DNA of 53,723 nt from CAZSXS01 sp964611385 (GCA_964611385.1 CAZSXS010000014.1:1-53723), one strand, 5' to 3'. Positions 8,861 through 18,733 are shown, counted from the first letter of the stretch. The notes: a model not told the origin generated them from the letters alone. Numbers and translations: made by a program.

Positions 8861-10165
8861 TCAGCACATGATCCCATTCAAATAAAAGGTTGTAACATCC
8901 GTAACTTTCACATCTACAATCGTTCCAATCAATTCTATAGCTCCTTTAAAATGAATAAGACGGTTATCATCCGTTCGTCCGGTCAAAAAACCTTCCTTTT
9001 GTTTGTTCTTTTCATCCACAAGCACCGAAAGGGTTTTTCCTACGAGGGCTTGATTTTGGGTTAACAAGATGGGATTCATACAGGCCATTAATCTTTGAAA
9101 ACGCTCTTTTACCACTTCTTCAGGGACTTGATCTTCCATTTCATAAGCCGGAGTTCCTTTTCTCTTCGAAAAGATAAAGGTGTATGCCCCCGAAAACGAA
9201 CAGGCTTTTACCATATCAAGGGTTTGTAAAAAATCCTCTTCTGTCTCACCTGGAAAGCCTACAATGATGTCCGTTGTAATGGCAATCCTTTTCTGATGAA
9301 GCTTTTCCACCAAACCTTTATAATGCTCCCGCGTATAACCACGGTTCATTTTATCAAGAATAGCATTGCTACCGGATTGTAAGGGGAGATGAAAGTGCTT
9401 ACAGATCTTCTTCTGAGAAGCAATGGTCTCTATCAGTTGATCAGATAAATCCTTTGGATGGGAGGTCATGAAGCGAACCCGCTCTAACCCTTCAACCTTG
9501 CTAATATCTTGCAGTAGGGCAGAGAAGTCATAATTTTGATCCCCATATGAGTTCACATTTTGACCCAGCAGCATCAGCTCCCGAACCCCATCCTGAACCA
9601 AGCCCTGAATTTCCGTTAAGAGCTCCTGATGTTTGCGGCTTTTCTCGCGTCCTCTTACATAGGGAACCACACAGTAGGAGCAGAAATTATTGCAGCCATA
9701 CATTATATTGACACTAGACATATGCTTTCTTTCTCTTATATATGGAAGCTCGCAAAAGCTGTCATCAAATTCTTCTTTGACTTCAATAATCCGCTCATTG
9801 TTTACAATGCTTTTCTCAATAAAGGCTTTAATTTGATGCAAGTTAAAGGTACCAAGAACCACATCGACAAAGGGATAATGGTTTCTAATTTTTTCCACAA
9901 CCTCATCTTGCTGCATCATACAACCGCAAAGAATAATTTTCAGCTCTGGCTTTGTTTTCTTTACGCTCTTAAGATAACCCAGATTCCCATAAACTTTATT
10001 TTCAGCGTTTTCGCGAATGCAGCAGGTATTAAAGATTGCAAGGTCGCAGTTCGCTTCCTCTTTCGTTTCGGCAAATCCCAATTCAGCAAGTACAGCCTTG
10101 ATCTTTTCCGAATCGTGTGCGTTCATTTGACACCCATAGGTCTTTAGCAGATATTTTTTGTTCAA
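8861..10165 (-). CDS. miaB: tRNA-2-methylthio-N6-dimethylallyladenosine synthase
   Basis: Radical-SAM methylthiotransferase that adds the methylthio group to i6A37 made by MiaA. The N-terminal UPF0004 domain has three cysteines (in TYGCQMN, NTCC and the LCGCMM segment) for the auxiliary cluster. The radical-SAM CxxxCxxC motif is CNNFCSYC near residue 157. A C-terminal TRAM-like domain ends the 434 aa protein. The start codon is TTG after an AAGGAAG ribosome site. It heads the mutS-mutL-miaA string, suggesting coupled expression. Confidence 0.97.
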   Translation of the reverse strand: MNKKYLLKTYGCQMNAHDSEKIKAVLAELGFAETKEEANCDLAIFNTCCIRENAENKVYGNLGYLKSVKKTKPELKIILCGCMMQQDEVVEKIRNHYPFVDVVLGTFNLHQIKAFIEKSIVNNERIIEVKEEFDDSFCELPYIRERKHMSSVNIMYGCNNFCSYCVVPYVRGREKSRKHQELLTEIQGLVQDGVRELMLLGQNVNSYGDQNYDFSALLQDISKVEGLERVRFMTSHPKDLSDQLIETIASQKKICKHFHLPLQSGSNAILDKMNRGYTREHYKGLVEKLHQKRIAITTDIIVGFPGETEEDFLQTLDMVKACSFSGAYTFIFSKRKGTPAYEMEDQVPEEVVKERFQRLMACMNPILLTQNQALVGKTLSVLVDEKNKQKEGFLTGRTDDNRLIHFKGAIELIGTIVDVKVTDVTTFYLNGIMC

Positions 10166-10189
10166 ATTTTATCTTCCTTTATCAAAGCG

Positions 10190-11581
10190 TTAAATAGGAT
10201 AAGATTTTGTTTCTTTATCGAAAAGACTTGGGTCAATGGCATACTTTTTAGCTTGACGAAGCTTGAAAAATTCCAAAGCAACAGGAGGGAACAAAGCATA
10301 GGACAGTACATCCAGATCGCTTTCCTTATATTCAGCTATTTCTTTTTCAAAAGTCTTCATTTGTGCCTTGATTAAACTTCCAGGTCTTTCGGTAATCGGC
10401 TTATCGTTTCCAATAATTTTCTTGCGAATGTCTTCCTTTATTGGAACTGGGGTTTTCCCGTACATACCCCGTACCAGATCCTTGGTTTCCTTTGGAATCA
10501 GCTTATAGCGTTCTCCAGTCATTACATTCATCACGGCTTGGGTTCCAACGATTTGACTGGAAGGCGTAACCAAGGGTGGATACCCGAAATCTGCCCGAAC
10601 CTTGGGGATTTCCTTCAAAACCTCTTCAAAACGATCTTCCGCTTTTTGCGCCTTCAACTGAGAAACCAAATTGGAAAGCATACCCCCAGGAACCTGATAA
10701 ATCAGAGTAGAAATATCCACACCTAAAACCTTGGGGTCTAACAGTCCGCTGCTGATGGCTTCTTCTCTTAAGGGCCTTAGCATACTTGCGATTTCTTCCA
10801 GCTTGTTTTCATCCAAAGATGAATCAAAACCCATCCCCTTAAGGGCAACCAAGCAAACTTCGGTAGAAGGCTGGGAGGTTCCCAAAGCAAAGGGAGACAT
10901 GGCTGTGTCAATGACATCCGCTCCGGCTTCAACTGCTTTTATGTAGCTCATGGCTGCAACGCCGCTGGTATAGTGGCTATGAACCTGGATCGGAAGCTTT
11001 ACAGTCTTTTTAAGCGCCTTAACAAGGGAGTAAGCCGCATGAGGAAGCAAAAGCCCTGCCATATCTTTGATCGCAATGGAATCTGCTCCCATACTTTCAA
11101 ATTGCTTTGCCAGCTTTAGGTAATACTCTTCTGTATGAACTTCACTCAAGGTGTAGGAAATGGCAGCCTGTGCATGAGCCTTTTGTTTTTTAATGACCTT
11201 GATGGATAAATCAATATTTCGAACATCATTCAAAGCATCAAAAACCCGAATGATATCTATACCGTTCTCAATGGCCTTCACCAAAAAGGCTTCAACAACA
11301 TCGTCGGCATAAGCCTTGTAGCCCAACATGTTTTGCCCGCGAAAGAGCATCTGAAGCTTCGTGTTCTTGCATACAGCCTTTATTTTTTTAAGCCGTTCCC
11401 AAGGGTCTTCCTTTAAAAACCGAAGACAGGCATCAAAGGTGGCTCCACCCCATACTTCCATGGAATGAAATCCTTGTTGATCCATCTTTTCAAGAATAGG
11501 CAGCATTTCTTCTGTTTTCATTCTTGTTGCGATTAAGGACTGTTGTCCGTCGCGAAACGTTGTATCTGTAAAACCTATCAT
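10190..11581 (-). CDS. OadA/PycB/transcarboxylase 5S-type carboxyltransferase subunit
   Basis: HMGL-like TIM-barrel carboxyltransferase that moves CO2 between an alpha-keto acid (oxaloacetate or pyruvate) and carrier-bound biotin. The metal and active-site motifs are intact: TDTTFRDGQQS (from residue 5), the carbamylated-lysine motif IKDMAGLL (K172), and HSHYTSG (H201, H203). At 463 aa it lacks a fused biotin domain; biotin sits on the separate carrier at 12800. The start is the ATG at 11581, five bases after GGAGG; an earlier ATG would put the ribosome site inside the gene. With the beta subunit alongside, Na+-pumping oxaloacetate decarboxylase is the best guess, though substrate is not proven. 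Confidence 0.88.
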   Translation of the reverse strand: MIGFTDTTFRDGQQSLIATRMKTEEMLPILEKMDQQGFHSMEVWGGATFDACLRFLKEDPWERLKKIKAVCKNTKLQMLFRGQNMLGYKAYADDVVEAFLVKAIENGIDIIRVFDALNDVRNIDLSIKVIKKQKAHAQAAISYTLSEVHTEEYYLKLAKQFESMGADSIAIKDMAGLLLPHAAYSLVKALKKTVKLPIQVHSHYTSGVAAMSYIKAVEAGADVIDTAMSPFALGTSQPSTEVCLVALKGMGFDSSLDENKLEEIASMLRPLREEAISSGLLDPKVLGVDISTLIYQVPGGMLSNLVSQLKAQKAEDRFEEVLKEIPKVRADFGYPPLVTPSSQIVGTQAVMNVMTGERYKLIPKETKDLVRGMYGKTPVPIKEDIRKKIIGNDKPITERPGSLIKAQMKTFEKEIAEYKESDLDVLSYALFPPVALEFFKLRQAKKYAIDPSLFDKETKSYPI

Positions 11582-11609
11582 ATAAACCTCCATGCGTGTT
11601 ACGCTTTTA

Positions 11610-12788
11610 CTACCTTCCGAATATGGATAAAAAGACGCCGGCTGCTACAGCAGAGCCGATAACCCCTGCCACATTGGGCCCCATAGCGTGCATTAATAGG
11701 TAGTTGTTTGGATTTTCTTCACGCCCTACCTTTTGGGCAACCCGAGCGGCCATTGGTACTGCCGATACACCTGCGGCCCCAATCAAAGGATTCACTTTTC
11801 CGCCGGTGGCATAACACATCAGCTTCCCAAAAAGGACACCCCCCGCCGTAGAGAAGGAGAAAGCAAAAAGCCCAAGGGCAATAACCTTTACCGTAGATAG
11901 GGTCAAAAAGGTTGCGGCATTGGTGGTAGCTCCAACCGTTAAACCAATGAGGATGGTAACAATGTACATGAGAGCGTCAGAAGCAACCTTTGCAAGCTGA
12001 ACAGTAACAGTGGATTCCTTAAGCAAGTTCCCCAACATGAGCATGCCCACCAAAGGAGCACAGTCTGGCAAAATCAATACGACAAAAACGGTTACAATAA
12101 TCGGGAACAAGATTTTCTCTTTTTTGGAAACTGTCCGAAGTTGTTCCATTACAATAGCTCTTTCTTTCTTCGTGGTTAAAAGGCGCATGATCGGCGGCTG
12201 AATGATGGGAACCAAAGCCATATAAGAATAGGCGGCGACCGCAATGGTTGGAAGAAGATCCTCCGCAAGTCTTGTAGAAAGGAGTATAGCGGTGGGTCCA
12301 TCTGCTCCACCAATAATACCGATGGAAGCTGCTTCTTGCGGGCTAAATCCAAGCAGAAGGGCGCCGAAAAAGGCGATAAAGATTCCCAATTGAGCAGCGG
12401 CTCCTAATAACAGACTTTTCGGGTTGGCAATCAAAGGGCCAAAATCTGTGAGAGCGCCTACACCCATAAAGATAAGCGGCGGGAAGATGCCGAGTTTATT
12501 TCCTTGATAAAGATAATACAAAAGGCCGCCAACAACGGATTTCCCCGAGGCATCCACCGTTGGAGGGGACATAATGGTAACGCCTGGAAGATTTACCAGA
12601 AGCATACCGAAAGATATAGGTAACAAAAGCAAAGGTTCATATTGTTTTGCAATAGCCAGATACATAAAGATCAAAGCAACGACAATCATAATAAAATATT
12701 TATAATTATCTCCTTGAAAAAAAAGCAAAAAACCGGTATTGCCAATGAAGCCGGAAACCGCTTCCTTAAGCATTGATAAAAAATCCAT
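11610..12788 (-). CDS. Na+-transporting decarboxylase beta subunit (OadB/MmdB/GcdB family)
   Basis: Integral membrane subunit that decarboxylates carboxybiotin and pumps Na+ outward. Multiple hydrophobic segments are present, with MGVGALTDFGP and the ion-binding region GGADGPT (Asp163, equivalent to the key aspartate of OadB), then NAATFL and MGPNVAG. Length is 392 aa, in family range. It sits between the biotin carrier and the OadA-like subunit with gaps under 30 bases. The family does not itself reveal which acid is decarboxylated. Confidence 0.95.
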   Translation of the reverse strand: MDFLSMLKEAVSGFIGNTGFLLFFQGDNYKYFIMIVVALIFMYLAIAKQYEPLLLLPISFGMLLVNLPGVTIMSPPTVDASGKSVVGGLLYYLYQGNKLGIFPPLIFMGVGALTDFGPLIANPKSLLLGAAAQLGIFIAFFGALLLGFSPQEAASIGIIGGADGPTAILLSTRLAEDLLPTIAVAAYSYMALVPIIQPPIMRLLTTKKERAIVMEQLRTVSKKEKILFPIIVTVFVVLILPDCAPLVGMLMLGNLLKESTVTVQLAKVASDALMYIVTILIGLTVGATTNAATFLTLSTVKVIALGLFAFSFSTAGGVLFGKLMCYATGGKVNPLIGAAGVSAVPMAARVAQKVGREENPNNYLLMHAMGPNVAGVIGSAVAAGVFLSIFGR

Positions 12789-12799
12789 AAAAACCTCCG

Positions 12800-13198
12800 C
12801 TAACTTCCGACGACAGCCAAGGTGTCGTCCGTGTTAACACTAGCGCCCTTTGCAACGTTTATGCTTAGAATCTTACCGGCAATCGGGGTAACGATTTCAT
12901 TTTCCATCTTCATGGCTTCCAAGATGATGATCGGTTGATTAGCTTTTACACTATCACCCACATTCACCTTGATATCCAAGACTGTGCCCGGCATAGGCGC
13001 CTTAACCGGTGTACCAGCTGCTGCTGTAGAAGCGGCTGGTGCAGGGGCCGGAGTTGGTGCGGCAGCCTGAATCGGTGCGGCAACGGGAGCCGTAGGAGGG
13101 GCAGCAACAGCCTGGCTAAAAGCCTCTCCTTGTCCATCAATTTCTTCAATACTCACATGATAAGTATTACCGTTTACGGTCACTTTATAGTTTTTCAT
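12800..13198 (-). CDS. Biotin carboxyl carrier subunit of the decarboxylase
   Basis: 132 aa carrier. The N-terminal 30 residues form a small beta region. A long Ala/Pro-rich flexible linker (roughly residues 35-65) follows, then a biotinyl domain with EAMKMEN, whose second lysine-flanking Met pattern marks the biotinylated Lys. It swings carboxybiotin between carboxyltransferase and beta subunit. The start at 13198 follows GGAGGTAAAA; an upstream in-frame ATG contains the ribosome site. Confidence 0.95.
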   Translation of the reverse strand: MKNYKVTVNGNTYHVSIEEIDGQGEAFSQAVAAPPTAPVAAPIQAAAPTPAPAPAASTAAAGTPVKAPMPGTVLDIKVNVGDSVKANQPIIILEAMKMENEIVTPIAGKILSINVAKGASVNTDDTLAVVGS

Positions 13199-13234
13199 TT
13201 TTACCTCCATGGAACGGCACTTGCCGATAATTCA

Positions 13235-13639
13235 TTACAGGATCGTTGACTCGATTCTGGCTTGTCTAGTCCAATTGGAATTCCTCTGATTGGATGGTGT
13301 TAGCTTTTTAATCGAACGGATTTTAATCTTATCCGCACTGGTATTTAATAAGGTAGCTAAGGCTACTGTGATGGCACAGATGGTTTCTAAATCATCTTGC
13401 CCCGCATTGTTTAAGGTTCCTTCATTTTGAGAAGTGACTGTCTCTGTTATTGCACTTGATGGTTTTTCAGTTCGTGCTGATTGAACAGCTTTGTTCTCTG
13501 TAAGAGCCTCTTTTGTTTTATCTGCAGGCTTATTAAAGAAGGTAAAGCTACTGATAATTAAAAAGATCATGGCCAATACCGACATAACAATGCCAAGTCC
13601 AATTATCAGCGTGGATACGCCTAAAGTAATGTTTTCCAT
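13235..13639 (-). CDS. Decarboxylase gamma subunit, OadG-like
   Basis: 134 aa protein with one N-terminal membrane helix (about residues 7-33) and a polar, low-complexity tail. In OadG-type subunits the tail holds the complex together. Sequence identity within this family is low, so the assignment leans on topology and on its place between the 12S-like gene and the biotin carrier. The C terminus is basic and has no obvious His-rich zinc site. Confidence 0.75.
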   Translation of the reverse strand: MENITLGVSTLIIGLGIVMSVLAMIFLIISSFTFFNKPADKTKEALTENKAVQSARTEKPSSAITETVTSQNEGTLNNAGQDDLETICAITVALATLLNTSADKIKIRSIKKLTPSNQRNSNWTRQARIESTIL

Positions 13640-13654
13640 TGCGTCGCTCCCTTC

Positions 13655-14860
13655 TTATAGCCGAACAGCTTGCCGTTTGGTGGACAGCATATCTAAGAAG
13701 TTACTCAAGCATCTGCGCGCTTCTTCGGGTTTGATCACAGAATCAACAAGGCCCGCCAACAAAGCGTTTTCTGCTTTGTCATCAACCTTAACACCAGCAA
13801 TTTTCGTCAAGCCTTCTTTGCTTAAAACAGAAAAGCTCGCATGATCGCAAGCCAGAACAATGTCAGCCGCTTGCTTGCTGTTCAAAAGGATGCTAAAGCT
13901 TCCAACGGCTTTTCCAATGTAAACCTGGATCTTTGGAATCCTTGCCTTTGATAAATCTTGAAGGAAGCTGCTGCAAAGCTTAACGTAGTTGAAGTCCAGA
14001 TCGGCTCCTATGTTCTTTGTGTTCCCGTTTATAAACCCGTCCACATCGGTTAGGGTCAGCAAGGGGATATGAAAGGAATTGCAGAGCTTAATAAAACCCA
14101 CTGCCTTGTCCAAGTCTTCCGGACCAAGCTTCCCTTGCAACAAAATCATACCGACCGTGTAGCCTTCCAGCCTTGAAAATCCGATCAAGCTGTTCCCGTA
14201 TCCTTTTTGGAGCTCAAGAATCTCCGAGGCATCTACCAGAGATCTAACAAAATCAATACCCTGGTTATCTTGAGAACCCGACTTTGGTTTTAGATTTGAA
14301 ATCGGAGGAATGGGTTCATAGGCAGGGGGGTCGTCCAGGTTATTTTGAGGTAGATAGCTGAGCAGGTTTTTAATTTGTTGAATACAGTCTTTCTGATCAC
14401 GGCAAGCAAAATGAACAAGCCCTTCGTTGCTGCTACTTGGTTCTTTTTCATAAACGGTAGGGCTTTGAAGGCACAATCTTCCGTTTACCATCAATACAAA
14501 GTCCGACAACCTGGAAACCATGGCTAGCAAACCAATACAGTCCCCCATAATAACGGTCAACTGTGGGATCACACCACTCGCTTTGCATAATTGATCCATG
14601 ATCATCCCACAAGCTTCCAGGTATTCAAGACCTTCTGAAAGACTGGTGCCCTTTGAATCAAGCAGACCGATAATGGGCGAACCGGTTTTTAAGGCCAGCT
14701 GGTAAAGGTTTGCAATTTTTCTGGCATCTTGAACGCCAATCATACCAGATAGACGATAGTGATAAACCGTCCGGCCTTCAATTTTTCCAAAACCGGTCTC
14801 TACAGTCCCCCTAAAGATGTCCAGCTGTTCATAACTGCCGCTGTCAAATAGTTCAATCAT
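13655..14860 (-). CDS. Degenerate MmdA/12S-type carboxyltransferase-like subunit
   Basis: Crotonase-fold protein related to methylmalonyl-CoA decarboxylase alpha (MmdA) or transcarboxylase 12S, but only 401 aa against about 510. The order of both halves is recognisable, including RKIANLYQLALKTGSPIIGL and ASGVIPQ. The oxyanion-hole motifs are lost. The usual DSGGARIQEG is DSKGTSLSEG (68-77), GPCAGGA is GDCIGLLA (106-113), and KAYGGAY is KAVGSFS (317-323). It is unlikely to catalyse acyl-CoA carboxyl transfer in the normal way; a structural or altered role is more likely. The start overlaps the end of ntpD by eight bases, tying the ATPase and decarboxylase genes together. Confidence 0.8.
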   Translation of the reverse strand: MIELFDSGSYEQLDIFRGTVETGFGKIEGRTVYHYRLSGMIGVQDARKIANLYQLALKTGSPIIGLLDSKGTSLSEGLEYLEACGMIMDQLCKASGVIPQLTVIMGDCIGLLAMVSRLSDFVLMVNGRLCLQSPTVYEKEPSSSNEGLVHFACRDQKDCIQQIKNLLSYLPQNNLDDPPAYEPIPPISNLKPKSGSQDNQGIDFVRSLVDASEILELQKGYGNSLIGFSRLEGYTVGMILLQGKLGPEDLDKAVGFIKLCNSFHIPLLTLTDVDGFINGNTKNIGADLDFNYVKLCSSFLQDLSKARIPKIQVYIGKAVGSFSILLNSKQAADIVLACDHASFSVLSKEGLTKIAGVKVDDKAENALLAGLVDSVIKPEEARRCLSNFLDMLSTKRQAVRL

Positions 14861-15485
14861 TTTGGATTTGTCCTCCCTTTTTCTTAACGACCTTCAATCG
14901 TGTAAACTCATCCCTTTCTCTTTCTTCCAAAGCATCCTGAATGCTTTTCACCAACGCTTCATACTTTGGAATGGTTACATTCTTTAAGGCATTCGCGCGC
15001 TTCTGTGTTTTTCGGATGTTAATGGCAAGACGATAAGCAGCATTCTCCAGGCTTGAAAGTTCTATAATGTAGTCCTTTACCCGGTTAAAGCTTTGTGCCG
15101 CCAAATCAAGCGCCGTTGAAGTGCTGCCAAAGCCATAAAGCGGTGATCCGGTTGTAGAATTAGTATAGCTTACCAAGGGGATCTCTACGCCCATTACGCT
15201 TCGGGATTTTATATCCACGCTTTCTTCATGAGGCACACCATAGCTCAAAAGTTCTACCAGGTTCAAACCAAGTTCAATGTTTGCACTTTGTAGCGCCGTA
15301 TAGGCCTCTGAAAACACCTTGTCGATGTTTCCTTGAATTTCTTTGGCCTTTTCATTGATCTGCATGATCTCTTTAATTAAAACACTTCTTTTTTTATCCA
15401 TTAATTCGTAGCCTTGCTTTGACAGCCGCAACGTGTTTTTTGCTAGAATTAAATTTCCCTTTGTTGGGAATGTGGTGGGGTCCAT
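14853..15485 (-). CDS. ntpD: V/A-type ATPase subunit D (central stalk)
   Basis: 210 aa coiled-coil rotor subunit. It opens with PTTFPTKGNLILAKNTL, the usual P-T-K-x-x-L start of subunit D, and has long amphipathic helices at both ends joined by a variable middle. It turns inside the A3B3 head and connects to subunit F. GGGAGG precedes the ATG. It is the last ATPase gene; the following carboxyltransferase-like gene overlaps its 3' end. Confidence 0.95.
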   Translation of the reverse strand: MDPTTFPTKGNLILAKNTLRLSKQGYELMDKKRSVLIKEIMQINEKAKEIQGNIDKVFSEAYTALQSANIELGLNLVELLSYGVPHEESVDIKSRSVMGVEIPLVSYTNSTTGSPLYGFGSTSTALDLAAQSFNRVKDYIIELSSLENAAYRLAINIRKTQKRANALKNVTIPKYEALVKSIQDALEERERDEFTRLKVVKKKGGQIQND

Positions 15486-15517
15486 ACTTACCTCCCATTA
15501 CGCCTTTTATACCTTAA

Positions 15518-16903
15518 TTAGCGATGGAATTGCTCCGCTTCGCCTTTATAATGCTCCTCCAGATATTGGGTCTTAATTCTGTCAAGCTCTCCTTTGGGCA
15601 AAATATTAACGGTTTGCCAAGCGGTTTTGATGGTATCTGCGATGGAACGATTTTCGGTTTTTTGTTGATTTAAAAAGTTCTCCTCAAAGCTCTTGGCAAA
15701 TTTTAAATACCGTTTATCCAGATCCGAAAGTTCCTCCTCGCCAATAACAGAAGATAAGGCTCTAGCGTCAATAGAACGAGCATAAGAAGAAAAGATCTGA
15801 TTGGCTAAGTCAGGGTGGTCTGGACTTGTGTATCCTTCACCAATTCCGTCTTTCATTAAGCGGGAGAGAGAGGGAAGAATATTGATGGGTGGGTAGATCC
15901 CCTTTTGATGAAGCTTTCTGTCCAAAACAATCTGCCCCTCCGTAATGTATCCAGTCAAATCCGGGATGGGATGACTAATGTCATCGTTTGGCATGGTTAG
16001 GATGGGAATTTGCGTTACGGAGCCACTTGCGCCTCGGATAATTCCGGCTCTTTCAAAAAGCGTAGCTAGCTCTGAATAAAGATAACCCGGATAGCCTTTA
16101 CGACTGGGGATCTCACCACGCGAAGAAGAAACCTCACGCAAGGCTTCTGCATAGGAGGTTATGTCTGTCAAAATCACCAAAATATGCATGTTCTTCTCAT
16201 AAGCTAAATATTCCGCTGCAGTCAGAGCTGCTCTGGGTGTGATCAGTCTTTCGGCTACTGGGTCGTTCGCAAGATTCAAAAACATGACAACCCTTTCAAT
16301 CGCGCCACTTTCGGTAAAGGATCGTCTGAAATAATCTGCCACATCATGCTTCAGTCCCATGGCTCCAAAAACAATACCAAAGCGCTCGTCGTTTTCACCA
16401 GAGAGTGTGGCTTGTCGTACAATCTGCGCAGCCAGTTGGTCATGCGGAAGACCGTTCCCGGAGAAAATTGGCAGCTTTTGACCACGTATGAGCGTCAACA
16501 GTCCGTCAATAGCCGATATACCGGTGTTGATATAGTTTCGAGGATACACTCTCGAAACTGGATTGATCGGCAGGCCGTTCACGTTTCTGCGACACTCAGC
16601 ATATACGTCTCCTAGGCCGTCGATGGGACGGCCTAGTCCATCAAAGACTCGACCCAAGATTTCCTCGGACAGCTTTAGTTCCATAGGTCTCCCAGTAAAC
16701 TCTGTAATGGTATTCGTTAAAGAGAGGTCGAAGGTCCCATCAAAAACTTGAACAATGGTTTTATCCCCAATGATCTTTACGATTTTTCCAACCTTTTCAA
16801 CATTGTTTACTTTTATTTTAACGATCTCATCATAGGAAGGGTTATTAATGCCTTCATAGATCACCAGAGAGCCGCTTATTTCATTTAAACCTAAGTATTC
16901 CAA
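15518..16903 (-). CDS. ntpB: V/A-type ATPase subunit B (non-catalytic)
   Basis: 461 aa regulatory subunit of the A3B3 headpiece. It lacks a GxxxxGKT P-loop; the corresponding region reads FSGNGLPHDQ, as expected for B subunits. Further on it has ERAGII, TQIPILTMPNDD and the HPIPDLTGYITEGQ stretch of the family. The start is a TTG after GGAGGTAAAT. The gap to subunit A is 28 bases. Confidence 0.97.
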   Translation of the reverse strand: MEYLGLNEISGSLVIYEGINNPSYDEIVKIKVNNVEKVGKIVKIIGDKTIVQVFDGTFDLSLTNTITEFTGRPMELKLSEEILGRVFDGLGRPIDGLGDVYAECRRNVNGLPINPVSRVYPRNYINTGISAIDGLLTLIRGQKLPIFSGNGLPHDQLAAQIVRQATLSGENDERFGIVFGAMGLKHDVADYFRRSFTESGAIERVVMFLNLANDPVAERLITPRAALTAAEYLAYEKNMHILVILTDITSYAEALREVSSSRGEIPSRKGYPGYLYSELATLFERAGIIRGASGSVTQIPILTMPNDDISHPIPDLTGYITEGQIVLDRKLHQKGIYPPINILPSLSRLMKDGIGEGYTSPDHPDLANQIFSSYARSIDARALSSVIGEEELSDLDKRYLKFAKSFEENFLNQQKTENRSIADTIKTAWQTVNILPKGELDRIKTQYLEEHYKGEAEQFHR

Positions 16904-16931
16904 AATTTACCTCCAAACCAAAATACGAAGG

Positions 16932-18698
16932 CTAGAAATTTGCCTTATATACCTTGTCATAAAAGTCATCTATTTTTTTATAGTAACCATCAAGCTCTTC
17001 CAATCGGTCATTGGACACATCATACTTTATAGAAGTAACCTTTTCGTATATGTCCTCCACTTTCAGAATACGCATGGGAACCCTTAAGTTTATTAATTCC
17101 TTGCTCCGTTCATACAGATAAAGAATGATCTCCATCATCTTCATTTGCTTTTTGAAGGGGACGTAGGTGTCGTAGCTGTGGTAAGCATTCTGCTGGATAA
17201 AGCCCAGACGGATGACTTGTGCAATATCCAAAATCAGCTTTTGGCTATCCGGCAAGACATCAGCCCCGATCAATTTTACGATCTCCAAAAGCTCACTTTC
17301 ATCCTGCAAAATTTTCAAGATTGCCGCCCTGTGTCGTAGAAAGTTACTGCCTACGTTTTCTCTGTACCAATCTTCCAAGTCGTCAATATATTCGCTGTAG
17401 CTTGTAAGCCAATGAATGGCAGGGAAATGCCTTGAATAAGCCAAGGCTCGATCCAGGGTCCAGAAACAGCGAACAAAACGCTTTGTGCTCTGTGTGACCG
17501 GCTCGGAAAAATCGCCGCCTTGGGGTGATACAGCTCCTATAATGGTTACAGAGCCTTCTTTACCATTGTTACAGGTCACATAACCAGCCCGCTCATAAAA
17601 GCCGGAAAGGCGAGAGGCCAAGTAAGCTGGGAATCCTTCTTCGGCAGGCATTTCCTCCAAACGACCAGAGAGCTCACGAAGGGCTTCAGCCCAACGAGAA
17701 GTCGAATCGGCCATGATGGCAACATGATAGCCCATATCCCGGTAGTATTCCGCAATGGTAATGCCTGTATAAATGCTGGCTTCTCTGGCCGCAACGGGCA
17801 TGTTTGAAGTGTTTGCAATCAGAACGGTTCTTGCCATCAGTTCTTTTTTAGTCCTAGGATCAATCAGCTTTGAAAAGTCCTCTAAGACTTCTGTCATTTC
17901 ATTGCCGCGTTCACCACAACCGATATAAACGATCAAGTCTGCATCGGACCATTTGGCTAACTGATGTTGCGTCATGGTTTTACCTGTACCGAAGCCGCCG
18001 GGCAGGGCCGCCATGCCTCCCTTTGCAATCGGAAACAGGGTATCAATGACCCTCTGGCCGGTAATCAAAGGCCGTTTGGCCATCATACGTTCAGAAACCG
18101 GACGCGGGACTCGGATAGGCCATTTTTGAACCATGGTAATATCCTTGCCATCCATTTTAATAATTGTGTCGTTAATCCGGTACTTGCCCTTCGGAGCTAC
18201 CCAAGTCACCTTTCCCGAAACACCGGGAGGCAACATGACTTTGTGGGTGATCACATCGGTTTCAGGCACATGAGCAATAATGTCCCCTTCGTGAAGCTCC
18301 TGGTTCACCCGCACTACGATTTCCGTGTCCCAAAAACGATCGCCGTCCAGACTATCCACGTCAATCCCTTTATCAATAAAGGTACCGCTTTGCAACTCCA
18401 AGGCAGGTAGGGGACGCTGGATTCCGTCAAAGATATTGCTCATAATCCCCGGGGCAAGGGTAACGGAAAGCTGACCGCCGGTTCCCCTGACGACTTCGTC
18501 CGGACGAAGTCCGGAGGTATCCTCATATACTTGAATGATAACCTCATCTTGCCTGATTGTAATGACCTCGCCGATCAGCTTTTTGCTTCCAACCATAACC
18601 ATTTCGGACATATGTATATTCCAAAGACTTCCTCTTTCCGGCTTGGCGACAATAATCGGCCCGTTGATTCCAAATACCCTTCCGTTTTTGTTATCCAA
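16932..18698 (-). CDS. ntpA: V/A-type ATPase subunit A (catalytic)
   Basis: 588 aa catalytic subunit. It carries the P-loop GGFGTGKT, the catalytic region GCGERGNEMTEV, and the SRWAEALRE motif. The A-specific non-homologous insert lies between residues about 110 and 190. The start is TTG after AAGGAAGC. Together with B it hydrolyses or synthesises ATP at the membrane-peripheral head. Confidence 0.98.
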   Translation of the reverse strand: MDNKNGRVFGINGPIIVAKPERGSLWNIHMSEMVMVGSKKLIGEVITIRQDEVIIQVYEDTSGLRPDEVVRGTGGQLSVTLAPGIMSNIFDGIQRPLPALELQSGTFIDKGIDVDSLDGDRFWDTEIVVRVNQELHEGDIIAHVPETDVITHKVMLPPGVSGKVTWVAPKGKYRINDTIIKMDGKDITMVQKWPIRVPRPVSERMMAKRPLITGQRVIDTLFPIAKGGMAALPGGFGTGKTMTQHQLAKWSDADLIVYIGCGERGNEMTEVLEDFSKLIDPRTKKELMARTVLIANTSNMPVAAREASIYTGITIAEYYRDMGYHVAIMADSTSRWAEALRELSGRLEEMPAEEGFPAYLASRLSGFYERAGYVTCNNGKEGSVTIIGAVSPQGGDFSEPVTQSTKRFVRCFWTLDRALAYSRHFPAIHWLTSYSEYIDDLEDWYRENVGSNFLRHRAAILKILQDESELLEIVKLIGADVLPDSQKLILDIAQVIRLGFIQQNAYHSYDTYVPFKKQMKMMEIILYLYERSKELINLRVPMRILKVEDIYEKVTSIKYDVSNDRLEELDGYYKKIDDFYDKVYKANF

Positions 18699-18733
18699 TT
18701 TATAAGCTTCCTTTCAGTTGATCGGTTCTTTGC

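Noticed and set aside
9629..10147. 172-codon open frame on the plus strand opposite miaB
   Set aside because: It lies wholly antisense to a gene with intact catalytic motifs, lacks a ribosome site and resembles no family.
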